DNA of 53,771 bases from Oscillospiraceae bacterium (GCA_018110905.1 JAGBAZ010000010.1:1-53771), one strand, 5' to 3'; numbered from the stretch's first letter, positions 40,422 to 49,269 are shown. The notes: generated from the letters alone by a model not told the origin. Numbers and translations are program-made.

Positions 40422-41963
40422 ATGCTCCAGATCAAAAATCTTTCAATGAACCACACAAAGGATTCACATGTTCTTTCCGAAAACCTTTCCTTTGTTCTTA
40501 ACGAAGGGGAAAAAGCAGCGATAATCGGCGAGGAAGGAAACGGAAAATCCACCCTTTTAAAACTTATCTATGACCCGGAACTGGTTGAAGATTACATTGA
40601 ATATTCCGGCGAAATAATCCGCGGCGGCGCCGTTTTCGGATATCTTGCCCAGGAAATTTCCGATTTCGAAAAAGAACTTTCCGTGGCGGAATTCTGCAAA
40701 AACACGAAGGGATTTTCCGAACTTCTGCCCTATGAAATTTTCGACATCGCTTCGCAGATAGGGCTTGAACCGGAAATTTTTGAATCCGAAAGGAAGATGA
40801 AAACCCTTTCCGGAGGCGAAAAGGTAAAAGTCCGAATGGCGGCGGTTCTTGCCGGAAAGCCGGACGTTCTTCTCCTTGACGAACCTTCGAACGATATCGA
40901 TATCGAAACTCTTGAATGGCTCGAAAATTTCATCAATTACTGCGGACTCTCTGTCCTTTTCATAAGTCATGACGAAACCCTTTTGGAACGCACCGCGGAT
41001 ATGATAATCCATATGGAACAGCTTCGCAGAAAAACAAGGGCGAGATGCACCGTTTCCAAAACCGATTATAAAACCTATGTTACCGAACGCCTTTCCGGTT
41101 TTGAAAAACAGGAACAGATTTCCAGAAGCGAAAAGCGGGATTTTGATAAAAAAATGGACCGCTACCGCCAGATCTATCAGAAAGTCAATCATCAGCAGGA
41201 AAATATCTCCCGAGGGGATCCCCACGGCGGCGCACTTTTGAAGAAAAAGATGCATTCCGTTAAGGCTATGGGAAAACGCTTTGAAAAAGAGAAGGAAAAC
41301 CTTACCCAAATGCCGGAAAGCGAGGACGCAATTTTTCTCCGCTTTGGCGAAAACGCAAACGTTCCAAACGGAAAAAGAGTTGTTTCTCTTGAAATCCCGA
41401 AACTTTCTGCCGGTGAAAAGCGGCTTTGCGGTGAAATAAAATTTGAAGTTTCCGGCGGTGAAAAAGTTTGCATAATCGGAAAAAACGGTGCCGGAAAAAC
41501 CACTCTTCTTCGGAAAATCGCCGAGGAACTCCTTCCCCGAAAGGACATAAAAGCGGCATATATGCCGCAAAATTACGAAGAGGGTTTTGACCTTTCAAAA
41601 GACCCGGTGGAACTTCTTGCAAAAGGCGGAACAAAAGAAGAACGCACAAAAATCCGCACCTATCTCGGAAGCATCAAATTCACCGCGGAGGAAATGAGCC
41701 ACCCGGCGAAGGAACTTTCCGGCGGACAGAAAGCAAAACTTTTCTTCGCCGAAATGGCGCTTTCGGATTACAACGTTCTTATTCTTGATGAACCCACCCG
41801 AAATCTTTCGCCCCTTTCGAACCCCATGATAAGGGAAGTTTTGAAAAACTTCGGCGGGGTAATAATAAGCGTTTCCCACGACCGAAAATATATCGCTGAA
41901 GTTTGCGAAACCATTTATGAGCTGAACGAAAACGGACTTAAAAGGGTTTATCCGGAATTTTGA
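40422..41963 (+). CDS. ABC-F family protein, probable ribosomal protection (antibiotic resistance) type
   Basis: 513 aa, two ABC domains without membrane segments. Walker A sites EEGNGKST (about 37-44) and GKNGAGKTT; signatures LSGGEKVKV and LSGGQKAKL; Walker B LLLDEPSNDID and LILDEPTRNLSPLSNP. The charged linker between domains (about 190-270) is the part that reaches the peptidyl transferase centre. Such proteins bind the ribosome E site and free it from lincosamides, pleuromutilins or streptogramins. The DEPTRNLSPLSNP form is one I associate with Lsa/Vga-type and clostridial CplR-like members. ATG 40422 has AAAGGAGG upstream. Antibiotic range is not shown by sequence; the leader supports inducibility. 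Confidence 0.87.
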   Translation: MLQIKNLSMNHTKDSHVLSENLSFVLNEGEKAAIIGEEGNGKSTLLKLIYDPELVEDYIEYSGEIIRGGAVFGYLAQEISDFEKELSVAEFCKNTKGFSELLPYEIFDIASQIGLEPEIFESERKMKTLSGGEKVKVRMAAVLAGKPDVLLLDEPSNDIDIETLEWLENFINYCGLSVLFISHDETLLERTADMIIHMEQLRRKTRARCTVSKTDYKTYVTERLSGFEKQEQISRSEKRDFDKKMDRYRQIYQKVNHQQENISRGDPHGGALLKKKMHSVKAMGKRFEKEKENLTQMPESEDAIFLRFGENANVPNGKRVVSLEIPKLSAGEKRLCGEIKFEVSGGEKVCIIGKNGAGKTTLLRKIAEELLPRKDIKAAYMPQNYEEGFDLSKDPVELLAKGGTKEERTKIRTYLGSIKFTAEEMSHPAKELSGGQKAKLFFAEMALSDYNVLILDEPTRNLSPLSNPMIREVLKNFGGVIISVSHDRKYIAEVCETIYELNENGLKRVYPEF

Positions 41964-41977
41964 GCGGAGGTTTTTAT

Positions 41978-42619
41978 ATGAAAAAATTTGCTGTTTTGAT
42001 TTATCCGGATTTTTCGCTCCAGGAGATAACCTGCCTTACTTCGGTTCTTTCTGTCTGGTTCGGCGAAAAAATCGACTTTATTGCGGCAGAAAACAAAAAA
42101 TATAAAAGCGAGGAAGGGCTTTTTGTCTTTCCGACGAAGACCACCGAAGAAACAAAAATCACCGATTACGACTGCATAATTCTTCCCGGAACAATCAACC
42201 CGCTCCCGGCTCTTTTTGATGAAAGACTCATAAGTTTTTTAAACAGCGGTATTGATACAAATGTTGTTTTTGCCGCAATTTCCTCTGCACCTTTATTCCT
42301 CGCAAAAGCAGGCATTTTGCAAGGCAAAAAATTTACTGCCGGATTTTTCATGCAGATGGCAGATGTTTTTCCTTTTATTGAAAAAGAAAATTTTATTCAT
42401 AAAGGAATCGTTTGCGACAAAAACGTAATCACCGGCATCGGAATGTTTTTCCGGGAATTTGCGGAAACCGTTCTGCGCCGTTTTGACTATAGCATCGGCG
42501 AAAATTTTCTGTCTGATAAACCTGAAGATTTTTCCGAAGAAGAGCTGACTTTTTATTGGTCAAAAGAGGAATATGACGAATTCCTGGAAGAACTTCGGGT
42601 TTACAAAAATTCGGTATAA
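41978..42619 (+). CDS. DJ-1/PfpI family protein lacking the usual cysteine
   Basis: 213 aa. MKKFAVLIYPDFSLQEI and the CIILPGTINPLPALF core fit the DJ-1/PfpI glutamine amidotransferase-like fold. The nucleophile elbow, usually AxC, reads AAISSAP: Ser102 takes the place of Cys. Glu16 of QEI is kept. The glyoxalase or protease activity of the family is therefore doubtful here. The start is ATG 41978, with GCGGAGG at 41964-41970; it follows the ABC-F gene by 14 bases and is in its transcript. Confidence 0.82.
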   Translation: MKKFAVLIYPDFSLQEITCLTSVLSVWFGEKIDFIAAENKKYKSEEGLFVFPTKTTEETKITDYDCIILPGTINPLPALFDERLISFLNSGIDTNVVFAAISSAPLFLAKAGILQGKKFTAGFFMQMADVFPFIEKENFIHKGIVCDKNVITGIGMFFREFAETVLRRFDYSIGENFLSDKPEDFSEEELTFYWSKEEYDEFLEELRVYKNSV

Positions 42620-42645
42620 CCCCGGATTCCTGATTTTTCATGTAA

Positions 42646-42680
42646 AAAAACGCTCCCTTTTCGGGAGCGTTTCTTTTTTT
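42646..42680. terminator. Intrinsic terminator, bidirectional
   Basis: AAACGCTCCC (42648-42657), loop TTTTC and GGGAGCGTTT (42663-42672), with T and A tracts on the two sides, between convergent genes. Confidence 0.9.
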
Positions 42681-42685
42681 GAAAA

Positions 42686-43198
42686 TCAGTCGAGCACAAG
42701 AGAGGGCGCGGAATAGACCCTTGCGCCAAGTTCGTTATCAAGAAGATAGAGGCTTCTGGGGTCGGAACCGAAAAGTTCATATTTGGTCACGATATCGGAA
42801 GCGTTTTTCTCTTCTTCGCCCTGTTCCTTGATGAACCAGTCTAAGAACTGAAGGGTGCGGAAATCGTTTACCTTCTGGGCTTCCGCATAGATGTTATTGA
42901 TAAGTTCGGTCACGTACTGTTCATGCGCAAAAGCGGCATTGAGCGGATCTTTAAGATCTGCAAAAACCTTATCCGGTTTTGCAATCGCTTTAAGTTCAAC
43001 GGGAATGCTGTTGTTATGGAGATAGGTATAAAAAAGCATTCCGTGGTCCTGCTCCTCTTTAGCCTGGATAGTGTACCAGTTTGCAAAGCCGTCAAGGCCC
43101 TTTGCGCTGAAGAAATTTGCAATATCAAGATAGAGATATGCGGAATAGAATTCTTTGTTTATCTGATCGTTAAGGAGTTCTGCAACTTTTTGATTCAT
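42686..43198 (-). CDS. ftnA: Ferritin (bacterial non-haem)
   Basis: 170 aa. All ferroxidase ligands align with E. coli FtnA: Glu16, Glu49, His52, Glu93, Gln126 and Glu129. The four-helix bundle is complete, with KEFYSAYLYLD and QAKEEQDHGML. Forms a 24-mer that stores iron and removes Fe(II) in the cytoplasm. ATG 43198 with GGAGGA upstream. Single gene with a promoter at 43251-43279. The C-terminal end is a little longer than FtnA. Confidence 0.96.
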   Translation of the reverse strand: MNQKVAELLNDQINKEFYSAYLYLDIANFFSAKGLDGFANWYTIQAKEEQDHGMLFYTYLHNNSIPVELKAIAKPDKVFADLKDPLNAAFAHEQYVTELINNIYAEAQKVNDFRTLQFLDWFIKEQGEEEKNASDIVTKYELFGSDPRSLYLLDNELGARVYSAPSLVLD

Positions 43199-43250
43199 TG
43201 TTATAATCCTCCGTTTTTTTAGAATTTTGCCTTTGTTTCGGCTTGTTTAA

Positions 43251-43279
43251 ATTATACCATTCCAGTGGGAATTAATCAA
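43251..43279 (-). promoter_or_regulatory. Promoter of the ferritin gene
   Basis: Minus strand TTGATT (43279-43274), 17-base spacer, TATAAT (43256-43251). No clear Fur or PerR box is seen. Confidence 0.75.
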
Positions 43280-43339
43280 TATACAAATTATGAATTTTAA
43301 AAAAATTCACCTGCTTATATTTAAAACAAAAAATTTTTT

Positions 43340-43451
43340 GCAGACTTCGTAAATTGCTGAGGCTTCGCCGGGCATGGGGGCACTGCCCACGTAGAAATGA
43401 TGGGTCTTATCATGTGGACAAAACGTGGACAAAAATGCTATGTGGACAAAA
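43340..43451. pseudogene. Decayed partial copy of the GGGtGRT gene 3' end, plus GTGGACAAAA repeats
   Basis: 43345-43390 resembles in direct orientation the plus-strand DNA at 43546-43610, while CACGTAGAAATGATGGG and the next bases (43389-43412) match the reverse complement of 43609-43632 with one mismatch and read HVEMMGLI on the plus strand. GTGGACAAAA follows at 43414, 43425 and 43442. No intact gene is seen in 43199-43537. Confidence 0.5.
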
Positions 43452-43470
43452 AAAGACAGGTTTTTCGGTA

Positions 43471-43513
43471 ATAAAAAGCTCCCGGCCGTGGCAGTCAGGA
43501 GCTTTAATTTTTG
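43471..43513 (-). terminator. Intrinsic terminator of the GGGtGRT operon
   Basis: AAAGCTCC (43475-43482) and GGAGCTTT (43498-43505), 15-base loop, T residues on the minus strand after the stem. Confidence 0.7.
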
Positions 43514-43537
43514 GCTTATATATGCCGTTTTTTCGGC

Positions 43538-44536
43538 TTATTTGCAAGCTTCGTAAACTGCTACGGAAACTGCAACGGTTGCGCCGACCATGGGGTTGTT
43601 GCCCATTCCGATAAGTCCCATCATTTCTACGTGAGCCGGAACGGAGGAAGAACCTGCGAACTGTGCGTCGGAATGCATTCTGCCCATGGAGTCGGTAAGA
43701 CCATAGGAAGCAGGACCTGCTGCAACGTTATCGGGATGAAGGGTTCTGCCGGTGCCGCCGCCGGAAGCAACAGAGAAGTATTTTCTGCCGTTTTCGATTG
43801 CCCATTTTTTATAGGTACCTGCAACAAGGTGCTGGAAGCGGGTGGGGTTGGTGGAGTTACCGGTGATGGAGATATCAACGCCTTCGCTCTGCATGATTGC
43901 AACGCCTTCGCGGGTATCGTTTGCGCCGTAGCAACGGATGTTGCCGCGTTCGCCTTCGCTGAATCTTACTTCGCGAACAACTTTGAGTTCATCGTGCTCA
44001 AAATCGAAATCGGTTTCAACATAGGTGAAGCCATTGATTCTGGAGATGATATATGCGGCGTCTTTGCCAAGACCGTTGAGGATAACTCTGATAGGAGTTT
44101 TTCTTGCTTTGTTTGCGTTTCTTGCAATGCCGATTGCGCCTTCAGCTGCTGCGAAGGATTCGTGACCTGCAAGGAAAGCAAAGCATTTGGTTTCTTCGGA
44201 AAGAAGCATTGCGCCAAGGTTACCGTGGCCAAGACCAACTTTTCTCTGTTCTGCAACAGAACCGGGAATGCAGAAGGACTGGAGAGCTTCACCGATGCAT
44301 TTTGCTGCTTCTGCTGCGGAAGTTACACCGCGTTTGATGCCAATTGCGGCGCCGAGGGTATATGCCCAGACTGCGTTTTCGAATGCGATGGGCTGAACGC
44401 CTTTGACGAGAGATTCTACGTCAACGCCTTTTGCAAGGCAAATTTCTCTTGCTTCTTCAAGGGAAGCAAAACCGTTTTCTTTAAGACAGGCTTCGATTTT
44501 CGGAAGTCTTCTTTCTTTACCTTCAAATTCTGCCAT
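43538..44536 (-). CDS. GGGtGRT protein (function unknown)
   Basis: 332 aa. Contains the motif that names the family, GGGTGRTLHPDNVAAGP (about 259-275). Other conserved parts are GHGNLGAMLLSEET, FLAGHESFAAAEGAIG and the final GMGNNPMVGATVAVSVAV. It follows the scaffold gene by 20 bases and is always found near such a gene in the genomes I recall. No catalytic residues are obvious. ATG 44536 has AAAGGAGG upstream. Possible link to Fe-S or metal enzyme maturation is only inference from context. Confidence 0.88.
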   Translation of the reverse strand: MAEFEGKERRLPKIEACLKENGFASLEEAREICLAKGVDVESLVKGVQPIAFENAVWAYTLGAAIGIKRGVTSAAEAAKCIGEALQSFCIPGSVAEQRKVGLGHGNLGAMLLSEETKCFAFLAGHESFAAAEGAIGIARNANKARKTPIRVILNGLGKDAAYIISRINGFTYVETDFDFEHDELKVVREVRFSEGERGNIRCYGANDTREGVAIMQSEGVDISITGNSTNPTRFQHLVAGTYKKWAIENGRKYFSVASGGGTGRTLHPDNVAAGPASYGLTDSMGRMHSDAQFAGSSSVPAHVEMMGLIGMGNNPMVGATVAVSVAVYEACK

Positions 44537-44556
44537 TATGATTGCTCCTCCTTTCC

Positions 44557-45249
44557 TTATTCTTCTCTCGGGTCGATATATTTGGGAGCGTCGGCATAAC
44601 GTCCGTAAGTTCCGGTGTTTTTAGCAAGAGCTTCTTCTGCCGGAACGCCGTGACGGATATCTTCCATCATTTTGCCGAGGCGAACAAATTTATAACCGAT
44701 GGTTTCGTTGTTTTCGTCGAGTGCGATAGAGCTGATATAGCCTTCGGTGAGGTCGAGATAGCGAACGCCTTTTGCGCCGGTGGAATAGATGGTACCGACG
44801 GAGCTGCGGAGGCCTTTGCCGAGGTCTTCAAGGCCTGCGCCGATGGGAAGACCGTCTTCAGAGAAAGCGGTCTGGCTTCTTCCGTAAACAAGCTGGAGGA
44901 AAATTTCTCTCATAGCTACGTTGATAGCGTCGCAAACAAGGTCGGTGTTGAGAGCTTCGAGGAGAGTTTTTCCGGGAAGGATCTCGCCTGCCATTGCGGC
45001 GGAATGGGTCATACCGGTGCAGCCGATTGTTTCAACAAGGGCTTCTTCGATAATTCCGTTTTTTACGTTAAGGGTGAGTTTGCAAGCGCCCTGCTGAGGT
45101 GCGCAAGCGCCGATACCATGGGAAAGACCGGAGATATCTTTGATCTCATAAGCTTTTACCCAGCGGCCTTCTTCGGGAATGGGAGCCGGTCCGTGGTGGG
45201 GTCCTTTGGTAACGGGACACATCCTTTCGACATCTTTTGAGCAGTTCAT
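44557..45249 (-). CDS. Iron-sulfur cluster assembly scaffold protein, NifU-N-like
   Basis: 230 aa. The central part holds GACAPQQGACKLTL (Cys49, Cys56) and ETIGCTGMTHSAAMAG (Cys77), arranged as in NifU/IscU-like folds, preceded by a Met- and His-rich N-terminus (CSKDVERMCPVTKGPHHGP). No NifS or SUF genes are near, so this is not the standard assembly system. ATG 45249 is chosen for the GAGAGGGG site; the frame opens 42 bases earlier. First gene of an operon with GGGtGRT. Confidence 0.8.
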   Translation of the reverse strand: MNCSKDVERMCPVTKGPHHGPAPIPEEGRWVKAYEIKDISGLSHGIGACAPQQGACKLTLNVKNGIIEEALVETIGCTGMTHSAAMAGEILPGKTLLEALNTDLVCDAINVAMREIFLQLVYGRSQTAFSEDGLPIGAGLEDLGKGLRSSVGTIYSTGAKGVRYLDLTEGYISSIALDENNETIGYKFVRLGKMMEDIRHGVPAEEALAKNTGTYGRYADAPKYIDPREE

Positions 45250-45341
45250 GTTTTTGCCCCTCTCATTATGTAAATTTTTGCTTTTGCACAAAGTTGCGGC
45301 GGCTTTCGGCGGGCAATATCCCCCGAATTTACGCCATAATA

Positions 45342-45370
45342 ATTATATATAAAAAAAGCGGTTAAATCAA
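45342..45370 (-). promoter_or_regulatory. Promoter of the scaffold-GGGtGRT operon
   Basis: Minus strand TTGATT (45370-45365), 17-base spacer, TATAAT (45347-45342). Confidence 0.75.
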
Positions 45371-45472
45371 TAGGCATTTTATTCCCCGGTTTTTAATAAA
45401 ATTCGGGGTTTTTAAGAATTTTCGTCAAATTTTCCGTTTTTTATTTCACCGGATAGGCAAAAAAGACAAAAA

Positions 45473-45501
45473 GCCCTTTTTGCATTTTAGGCAAAAAGGG
45501 C
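45473..45501. terminator. Isolated hairpin, terminator-like on the minus strand
   Basis: GCCCTTTTTGC (45473-45483) and GCAAAAAGGGC (45491-45501), followed by TTTTTGTCTTTTTT on the minus strand. No minus-strand gene ends here, so it may be a relic. Confidence 0.45.
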
Positions 45502-45527
45502 AAAAGGGGCGAAAAATTGAGTTTTAA

Positions 45528-45659
45528 ATGCCGAATTTTCTAAAACAAAAATGCAGGACCGTTCCGGAAGAGCTTGCACACGCAATTGTTTTCGCCATTG
45601 AAAACACCTTTATGACCGGCGCCGAAGTTGTTGTTGATGGCGGCTGGACAGTTCAGTAA
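45528..45659 (+). pseudogene. C-terminal remnant of a short-chain dehydrogenase/reductase
   Basis: The frame ending at TAA 45657-45659 reads PEELAHAIVFAIENTFMTG then AEVVVDGGWTVQ, the standard end of an SDR (TG-x-x-x-x-VDGGW). Only about 34 residues match; the 9 before them (from ATG 45528) do not. The Rossmann and YxxxK parts are absent. A terminator follows at 45715. Otherwise 45250-45943 holds no gene. Confidence 0.75.
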
Positions 45660-45714
45660 TTTCCGTTATCTGCGTTTTTTTATAATTAATACCCCCAAAT
45701 CCACAAAAAGAAAG

Positions 45715-45745
45715 CCTCCGGCTCTGCCGGAGGTTTTCTTTTTTT
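45715..45745 (+). terminator. Intrinsic terminator after the SDR remnant
   Basis: CCTCCGGC (45715-45722), loop TCT and GCCGGAGG (45726-45733), then TTTTCTTTTTTT. Confidence 0.85.
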
Positions 45746-45791
45746 GTTTTTTGGAAAGAATATACAGAACAGATTTAATTTGGACAGGGTT

Positions 45792-45842
45792 ACAATCCCT
45801 CAGTCAGCTTCGCTGACAGCTCCCTTTACACAAGGGAGCCTT
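45792..45842. repeat. Intergenic palindromic repeat (simple form of the nested element)
   Basis: ACAATCCCTCAGTCAGC, CTTCG, then GCTGACAGCTCCCTTTACAC and AAGGGAGCC. Inverse orientation and without the insert found at 11941-12041. Confidence 0.8.
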
Positions 45843-45869
45843 TTGGCGGAATTGTTTACACATCGTTAA

Positions 45870-45898
45870 TTGACTTTAAAATATAATAGGGGTAAAAT
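45870..45898 (+). promoter_or_regulatory. Promoter of secA
   Basis: TTGACT (45870-45875), 17-base spacer, TAAAAT (45893-45898). Confidence 0.8.
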
Positions 45899-45943
45899 AT
45901 AAAATAGAATAATATGCTATTAAACTCAAAGGAGATTTTTTTA

Positions 45944-48661
45944 ATGGGATTTCTTGATAAAATTTTCGGAAACTATTCCCAAAAGGAACTTAAAAGAATA
46001 GATCCGATAGTCAAAAAGGTTCTTGACCTTGAGGAAACTTATCGCGCAATGAGCGAGGAGGAACTTAAAAACCAGACCGCTGTTCTTAAAGAAAGACTTG
46101 CAAACGGCGAAACTCTTGATGATATTCTTCCGGAAGCTTTTGCTGCCTGCCGTGAAGCCTGCGACAGAGTTCTTGAAATGCGCCCCTATCCGGTCCAGAT
46201 AATCGGCGGAATTATCCTTCACCAGGGAAGAATTGCCGAAATGAAAACCGGCGAGGGCAAAACCCTTGTTGAAACTCTTCCGGCATATCTCAATGCTCTT
46301 ACCGGCGAAGGCGTTCACATCGTAACCGTTAACGATTATCTTGCAAAGCGCGACTCCGAATGGATGGGCAAGGTTTTTGCATACATGGGACTTACCGTCG
46401 GTCTTGTTATCCACGGCGTTTCCAACGAGGACAGAAGAGCAGCCTATAACGCGGACATCACCTATGGAACGAACAACGAATTCGGATTCGACTATCTTCG
46501 CGACAACATGGTAACCTATAAGGAAAACCGCGTTCAGCGCGGCTTTGCATATTCCATTGTTGACGAAGTTGACTCCATTCTTATCGATGAAGCCAGAACC
46601 CCGCTCATTATTTCCGGCCGCGGCGACAAATCCACCGATCTTTATCAGAAGGCGGACCGTTTTGCCCGCACTCTTTCCGCAATTCGCGTTAAGGAACACG
46701 ATTCCAAAGAGGAAGTTGACAGCCTTGAGGCGGACTATATTGTTGACGAAAAGGCCCACAACGCAACCCTTACTCCCCGGGGCGCAAAAAAGGCGGAAGT
46801 TTATTTCAATGTTGAAAACATAAACGATGCGGATAACATGACCCTTCTTCACCACATCAACCAGGCGATAAAAGCCCACGGCGTTATGAAACGTGACACC
46901 GATTACGTTGTTAAAGACGGCGAAGTTATCATTGTTGACGAATTTACCGGACGCCTTATGCTCGGAAGACGCTATAACGAAGGTCTTCACCAGGCAATTG
47001 AAGCGAAAGAGGGCGTTACCGTTGCAAGAGAAAGCAAGACCCTTGCGACAATCACCTTCCAGAACTATTTCAGAATGTATAAAAAACTTTCCGGTATGAC
47101 CGGTACCGCAATGACCGAAAGCGACGAATTCCGTGAAATTTACGGTCTTGACGTTGTGGAGATCCCCACCAACAAACCGGTTATCCGTGAAGATATGCCC
47201 GACGTTGTTTATAAAAACGAGCGCGGAAAATTCAATGCGGTAATTGACGAAATTGTTGATGCTCATGCGAAAAACCAGCCCGTTCTTGTCGGTACCGTAA
47301 CCATTGAAAAATCCGAACTTCTCAGCTCCATGCTCAAACGCCGCGGCGTTCCGCATAACGTGCTCAACGCAAAGCACCACGATAAGGAAGCGGAAATCGT
47401 TTCCCAGGCAGGCACCCCCGGCGCCGTTACCATTGCAACCAACATGGCAGGACGCGGAACCGACATTATGCTCGGCGGCAACGCTGAATTCCTTGCTAAA
47501 GCAGAAATGAGAAAACTCGGTTACGAGGAAGAAATGATAAACGCCGCCACCGCTTATTTTGAAACAGGCGCGGAAGATATCCTTGCTGCAAGAGCACATT
47601 ACGCCGAACTTCTTCACAAATTCAAAACCGAAATTGCACCGAAGGCGGAAGAAGTCCGCAATGCCGGCGGTCTTTATATAATCGGCACCGAACGCCACGA
47701 ATCCCGAAGAATCGATAACCAGCTTCGCGGACGTGCCGGACGTCAGGGTGACCCCGGCAAAACCCGTTTCTTCATTTCCCTCGAAGATGACCTTATGCGT
47801 CTTTTCGGCGGAAACAAAATTCAGGGAATTATGGAAACCCTTAAAATTGATGAAGACACCCCCATCGATGCAAAAATGCTCAGCGGTTCCATTGAAGGCG
47901 CCCAGAGAAAAGTTGAGGGCAGAAACTTTGAAACCAGAAAGAGCGTTCTTCGTTTCGATGACGTTATGAACCAGCAGAGAGAAATTATCTACGGTCAGCG
48001 CGGAAAAGTTCTTGAGGGCGAGGATATCAGCGAATATATCGCCAACATGCGCCGCGAATCTGTTGAAAAGACCGTTGATATCTATCTTGCAAACGACGAA
48101 AGCAAAAACAATTGGAACCTTGACGGACTTCGCGACTATTATCTCGGCTGGATGCTTACGGACGGCGACCTTCGTTTCACCAAAGAAGAGTATTCCAGAA
48201 TTACCAAAGCGGAAGTTACGGAAATCCTTCAAAGCAGAATGGAAGAAATTTATTCCAAGCGCGAAGAAATGTTCACCCCCGAAATTATGCGTGAACTTGA
48301 ACGCGTTGCGCTCCTTAAAAATGTTGACCTTAAATGGATGGATCATATCGACGCCATGAGCGACCTTAAGCAGGGAATTTATCTCCGCAGCTATGCCCAG
48401 CACGACCCGGTTGTTGAATACCGAATCGAAGGTTTCGATATGTTCGACCAGATGATCGAAGCTATCCGCGAAGATACCGTAAAAATGCTTATGACTGTGC
48501 GCATAAGAACCGCGCCCCAGAGAGAACAGGTTGCCGTTCCTGTGGAAGCTTCCGGCGACGGAAGCGTTTCCGCAACCGTTGTTAAAAAGAAAAAAGTCGG
48601 CAGAAACGACCCTTGTCCCTGCGGAAGCGGCAAAAAATACAAACATTGCTGCGGTAAATAA
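45944..48661 (+). CDS. secA: Preprotein translocase ATPase SecA
   Basis: 905 aa. Motor of the Sec pathway that pushes proteins through SecYEG. Walker [10 protein letters not shown] (about 102-110), [13 protein letters not shown] (about 207-219), the preprotein crosslinking domain, [16 protein letters not shown] and the C-terminal zinc motif [21 protein letters not shown] 45944 has AAAGGAGA upstream. It probably exports the many lipoproteins of this window. trmL follows by two bases. Confidence 0.98.
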   Translation: MGFLDKIFGNYSQKELKRIDPIVKKVLDLEETYRAMSEEELKNQTAVLKERLANGETLDDILPEAFAACREACDRVLEMRPYPVQIIGGIILHQGRIAEMKTGEGKTLVETLPAYLNALTGEGVHIVTVNDYLAKRDSEWMGKVFAYMGLTVGLVIHGVSNEDRRAAYNADITYGTNNEFGFDYLRDNMVTYKENRVQRGFAYSIVDEVDSILIDEARTPLIISGRGDKSTDLYQKADRFARTLSAIRVKEHDSKEEVDSLEADYIVDEKAHNATLTPRGAKKAEVYFNVENINDADNMTLLHHINQAIKAHGVMKRDTDYVVKDGEVIIVDEFTGRLMLGRRYNEGLHQAIEAKEGVTVARESKTLATITFQNYFRMYKKLSGMTGTAMTESDEFREIYGLDVVEIPTNKPVIREDMPDVVYKNERGKFNAVIDEIVDAHAKNQPVLVGTVTIEKSELLSSMLKRRGVPHNVLNAKHHDKEAEIVSQAGTPGAVTIATNMAGRGTDIMLGGNAEFLAKAEMRKLGYEEEMINAATAYFETGAEDILAARAHYAELLHKFKTEIAPKAEEVRNAGGLYIIGTERHESRRIDNQLRGRAGRQGDPGKTRFFISLEDDLMRLFGGNKIQGIMETLKIDEDTPIDAKMLSGSIEGAQRKVEGRNFETRKSVLRFDDVMNQQREIIYGQRGKVLEGEDISEYIANMRRESVEKTVDIYLANDESKNNWNLDGLRDYYLGWMLTDGDLRFTKEEYSRITKAEVTEILQSRMEEIYSKREEMFTPEIMRELERVALLKNVDLKWMDHIDAMSDLKQGIYLRSYAQHDPVVEYRIEGFDMFDQMIEAIREDTVKMLMTVRIRTAPQREQVAVPVEASGDGSVSATVVKKKKVGRNDPCPCGSGKKYKHCCGK

Positions 48662-48663
48662 TT

Positions 48664-49182
48664 ATGGCGGAACTTAACCTTGTTCTTGTTGAACCGCAAA
48701 TTCCCCAGAACACCGGCAACATTGCCAGAACCTGCGCCGTTACCGGCGCAAGATTACATATAGTCCGCCCCATGGGTTTTGTAATCGATGATAAAAAGCT
48801 CAAAAGGGCGGGACTTGATTACTGGGATAAACTGGACATAACTTTTTACGATAATCTCGAGGATTTTTTCTCGAAAAACAGCGGTGATTTTTATTATTTC
48901 ACCACAAAAGGGCTTCACCGACATTCCGACGTTTCCTATCCGGACGGATGCTACCTCTTTTTCGGAAGAGAGGACGCCGGTCTTCCGGAAAAACTCCTTT
49001 TTGAAAACCCGGGAACCGCCGTGCGTATCCCAATGAAACCCACTTTGCGCAGTCTTAATCTTTCAAATTCCGTTGCGATAGCTGCTTATGAGGTTTTGCG
49101 TCAATGGGATTACCCGGACCTGCAGGTTAAAGGTGAGCTCCGTGATTTTGATTGGGCAGAGGCGGGAATTAATCAGATATAG
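48664..49182 (+). CDS. trmL: tRNA (cytidine(34)-2'-O)-methyltransferase
   Basis: 172 aa. SPOUT (knotted) methyltransferase acting at the wobble base of tRNA-Leu. LVLVEPQIPQNTGNIARTC at the start and the knot FGREDAGLP, VRIPM and RSLNLSNSVAIAAYEVLRQ. ATG 48664 comes two bases after the secA stop, so it is co-translated or closely coupled. A run of intergenic repeats follows. Confidence 0.95.
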   Translation: MAELNLVLVEPQIPQNTGNIARTCAVTGARLHIVRPMGFVIDDKKLKRAGLDYWDKLDITFYDNLEDFFSKNSGDFYYFTTKGLHRHSDVSYPDGCYLFFGREDAGLPEKLLFENPGTAVRIPMKPTLRSLNLSNSVAIAAYEVLRQWDYPDLQVKGELRDFDWAEAGINQI

Positions 49183-49256
49183 CCTCCCTTGCCTAAAGGG
49201 AGGTGGATTTTTTAACCGCTTGCGGTTAAAAAAGACGGAGGGATTCATTTTCCCTC
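49183..49256. repeat. Intergenic palindromic repeats
   Basis: CCTCCCTTGCCTAAAGGGAGG hairpin (20 bases from the second C), then TTTTTAACCGC-TTGC-GGTTAAAAAA and GGAGGGATTC. They sit between trmL and the 51-bp repeat. Confidence 0.7.
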
Positions 49257-49269
49257 CGCAATCTTTAAA

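Noticed and set aside
43414..43451. GTGGACAAAA copies as replication iterons or a mini-CRISPR
   Set aside because: Only three imperfectly spaced copies, with no rep gene, AT-rich origin or cas gene near. Kept only as part of the debris finding.
43354..43614. 86-aa open frame on the plus strand with repeated LRRxWGxCP motif
   Set aside because: The repeated motif comes from reading the gene end and its decayed copy out of frame. No ribosome site and no homologue known to me.
45941..48646. Very long open frame on the minus strand opposite secA (and similar ones opposite argS, the PsuG fusion and GGGtGRT genes)
   Set aside because: They mirror the codon bias of the real genes, have low-complexity Phe/Gly/Cys-rich products and no ribosome sites. 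SecA, ArgS and PsuG motifs on the other strand are unmistakable.
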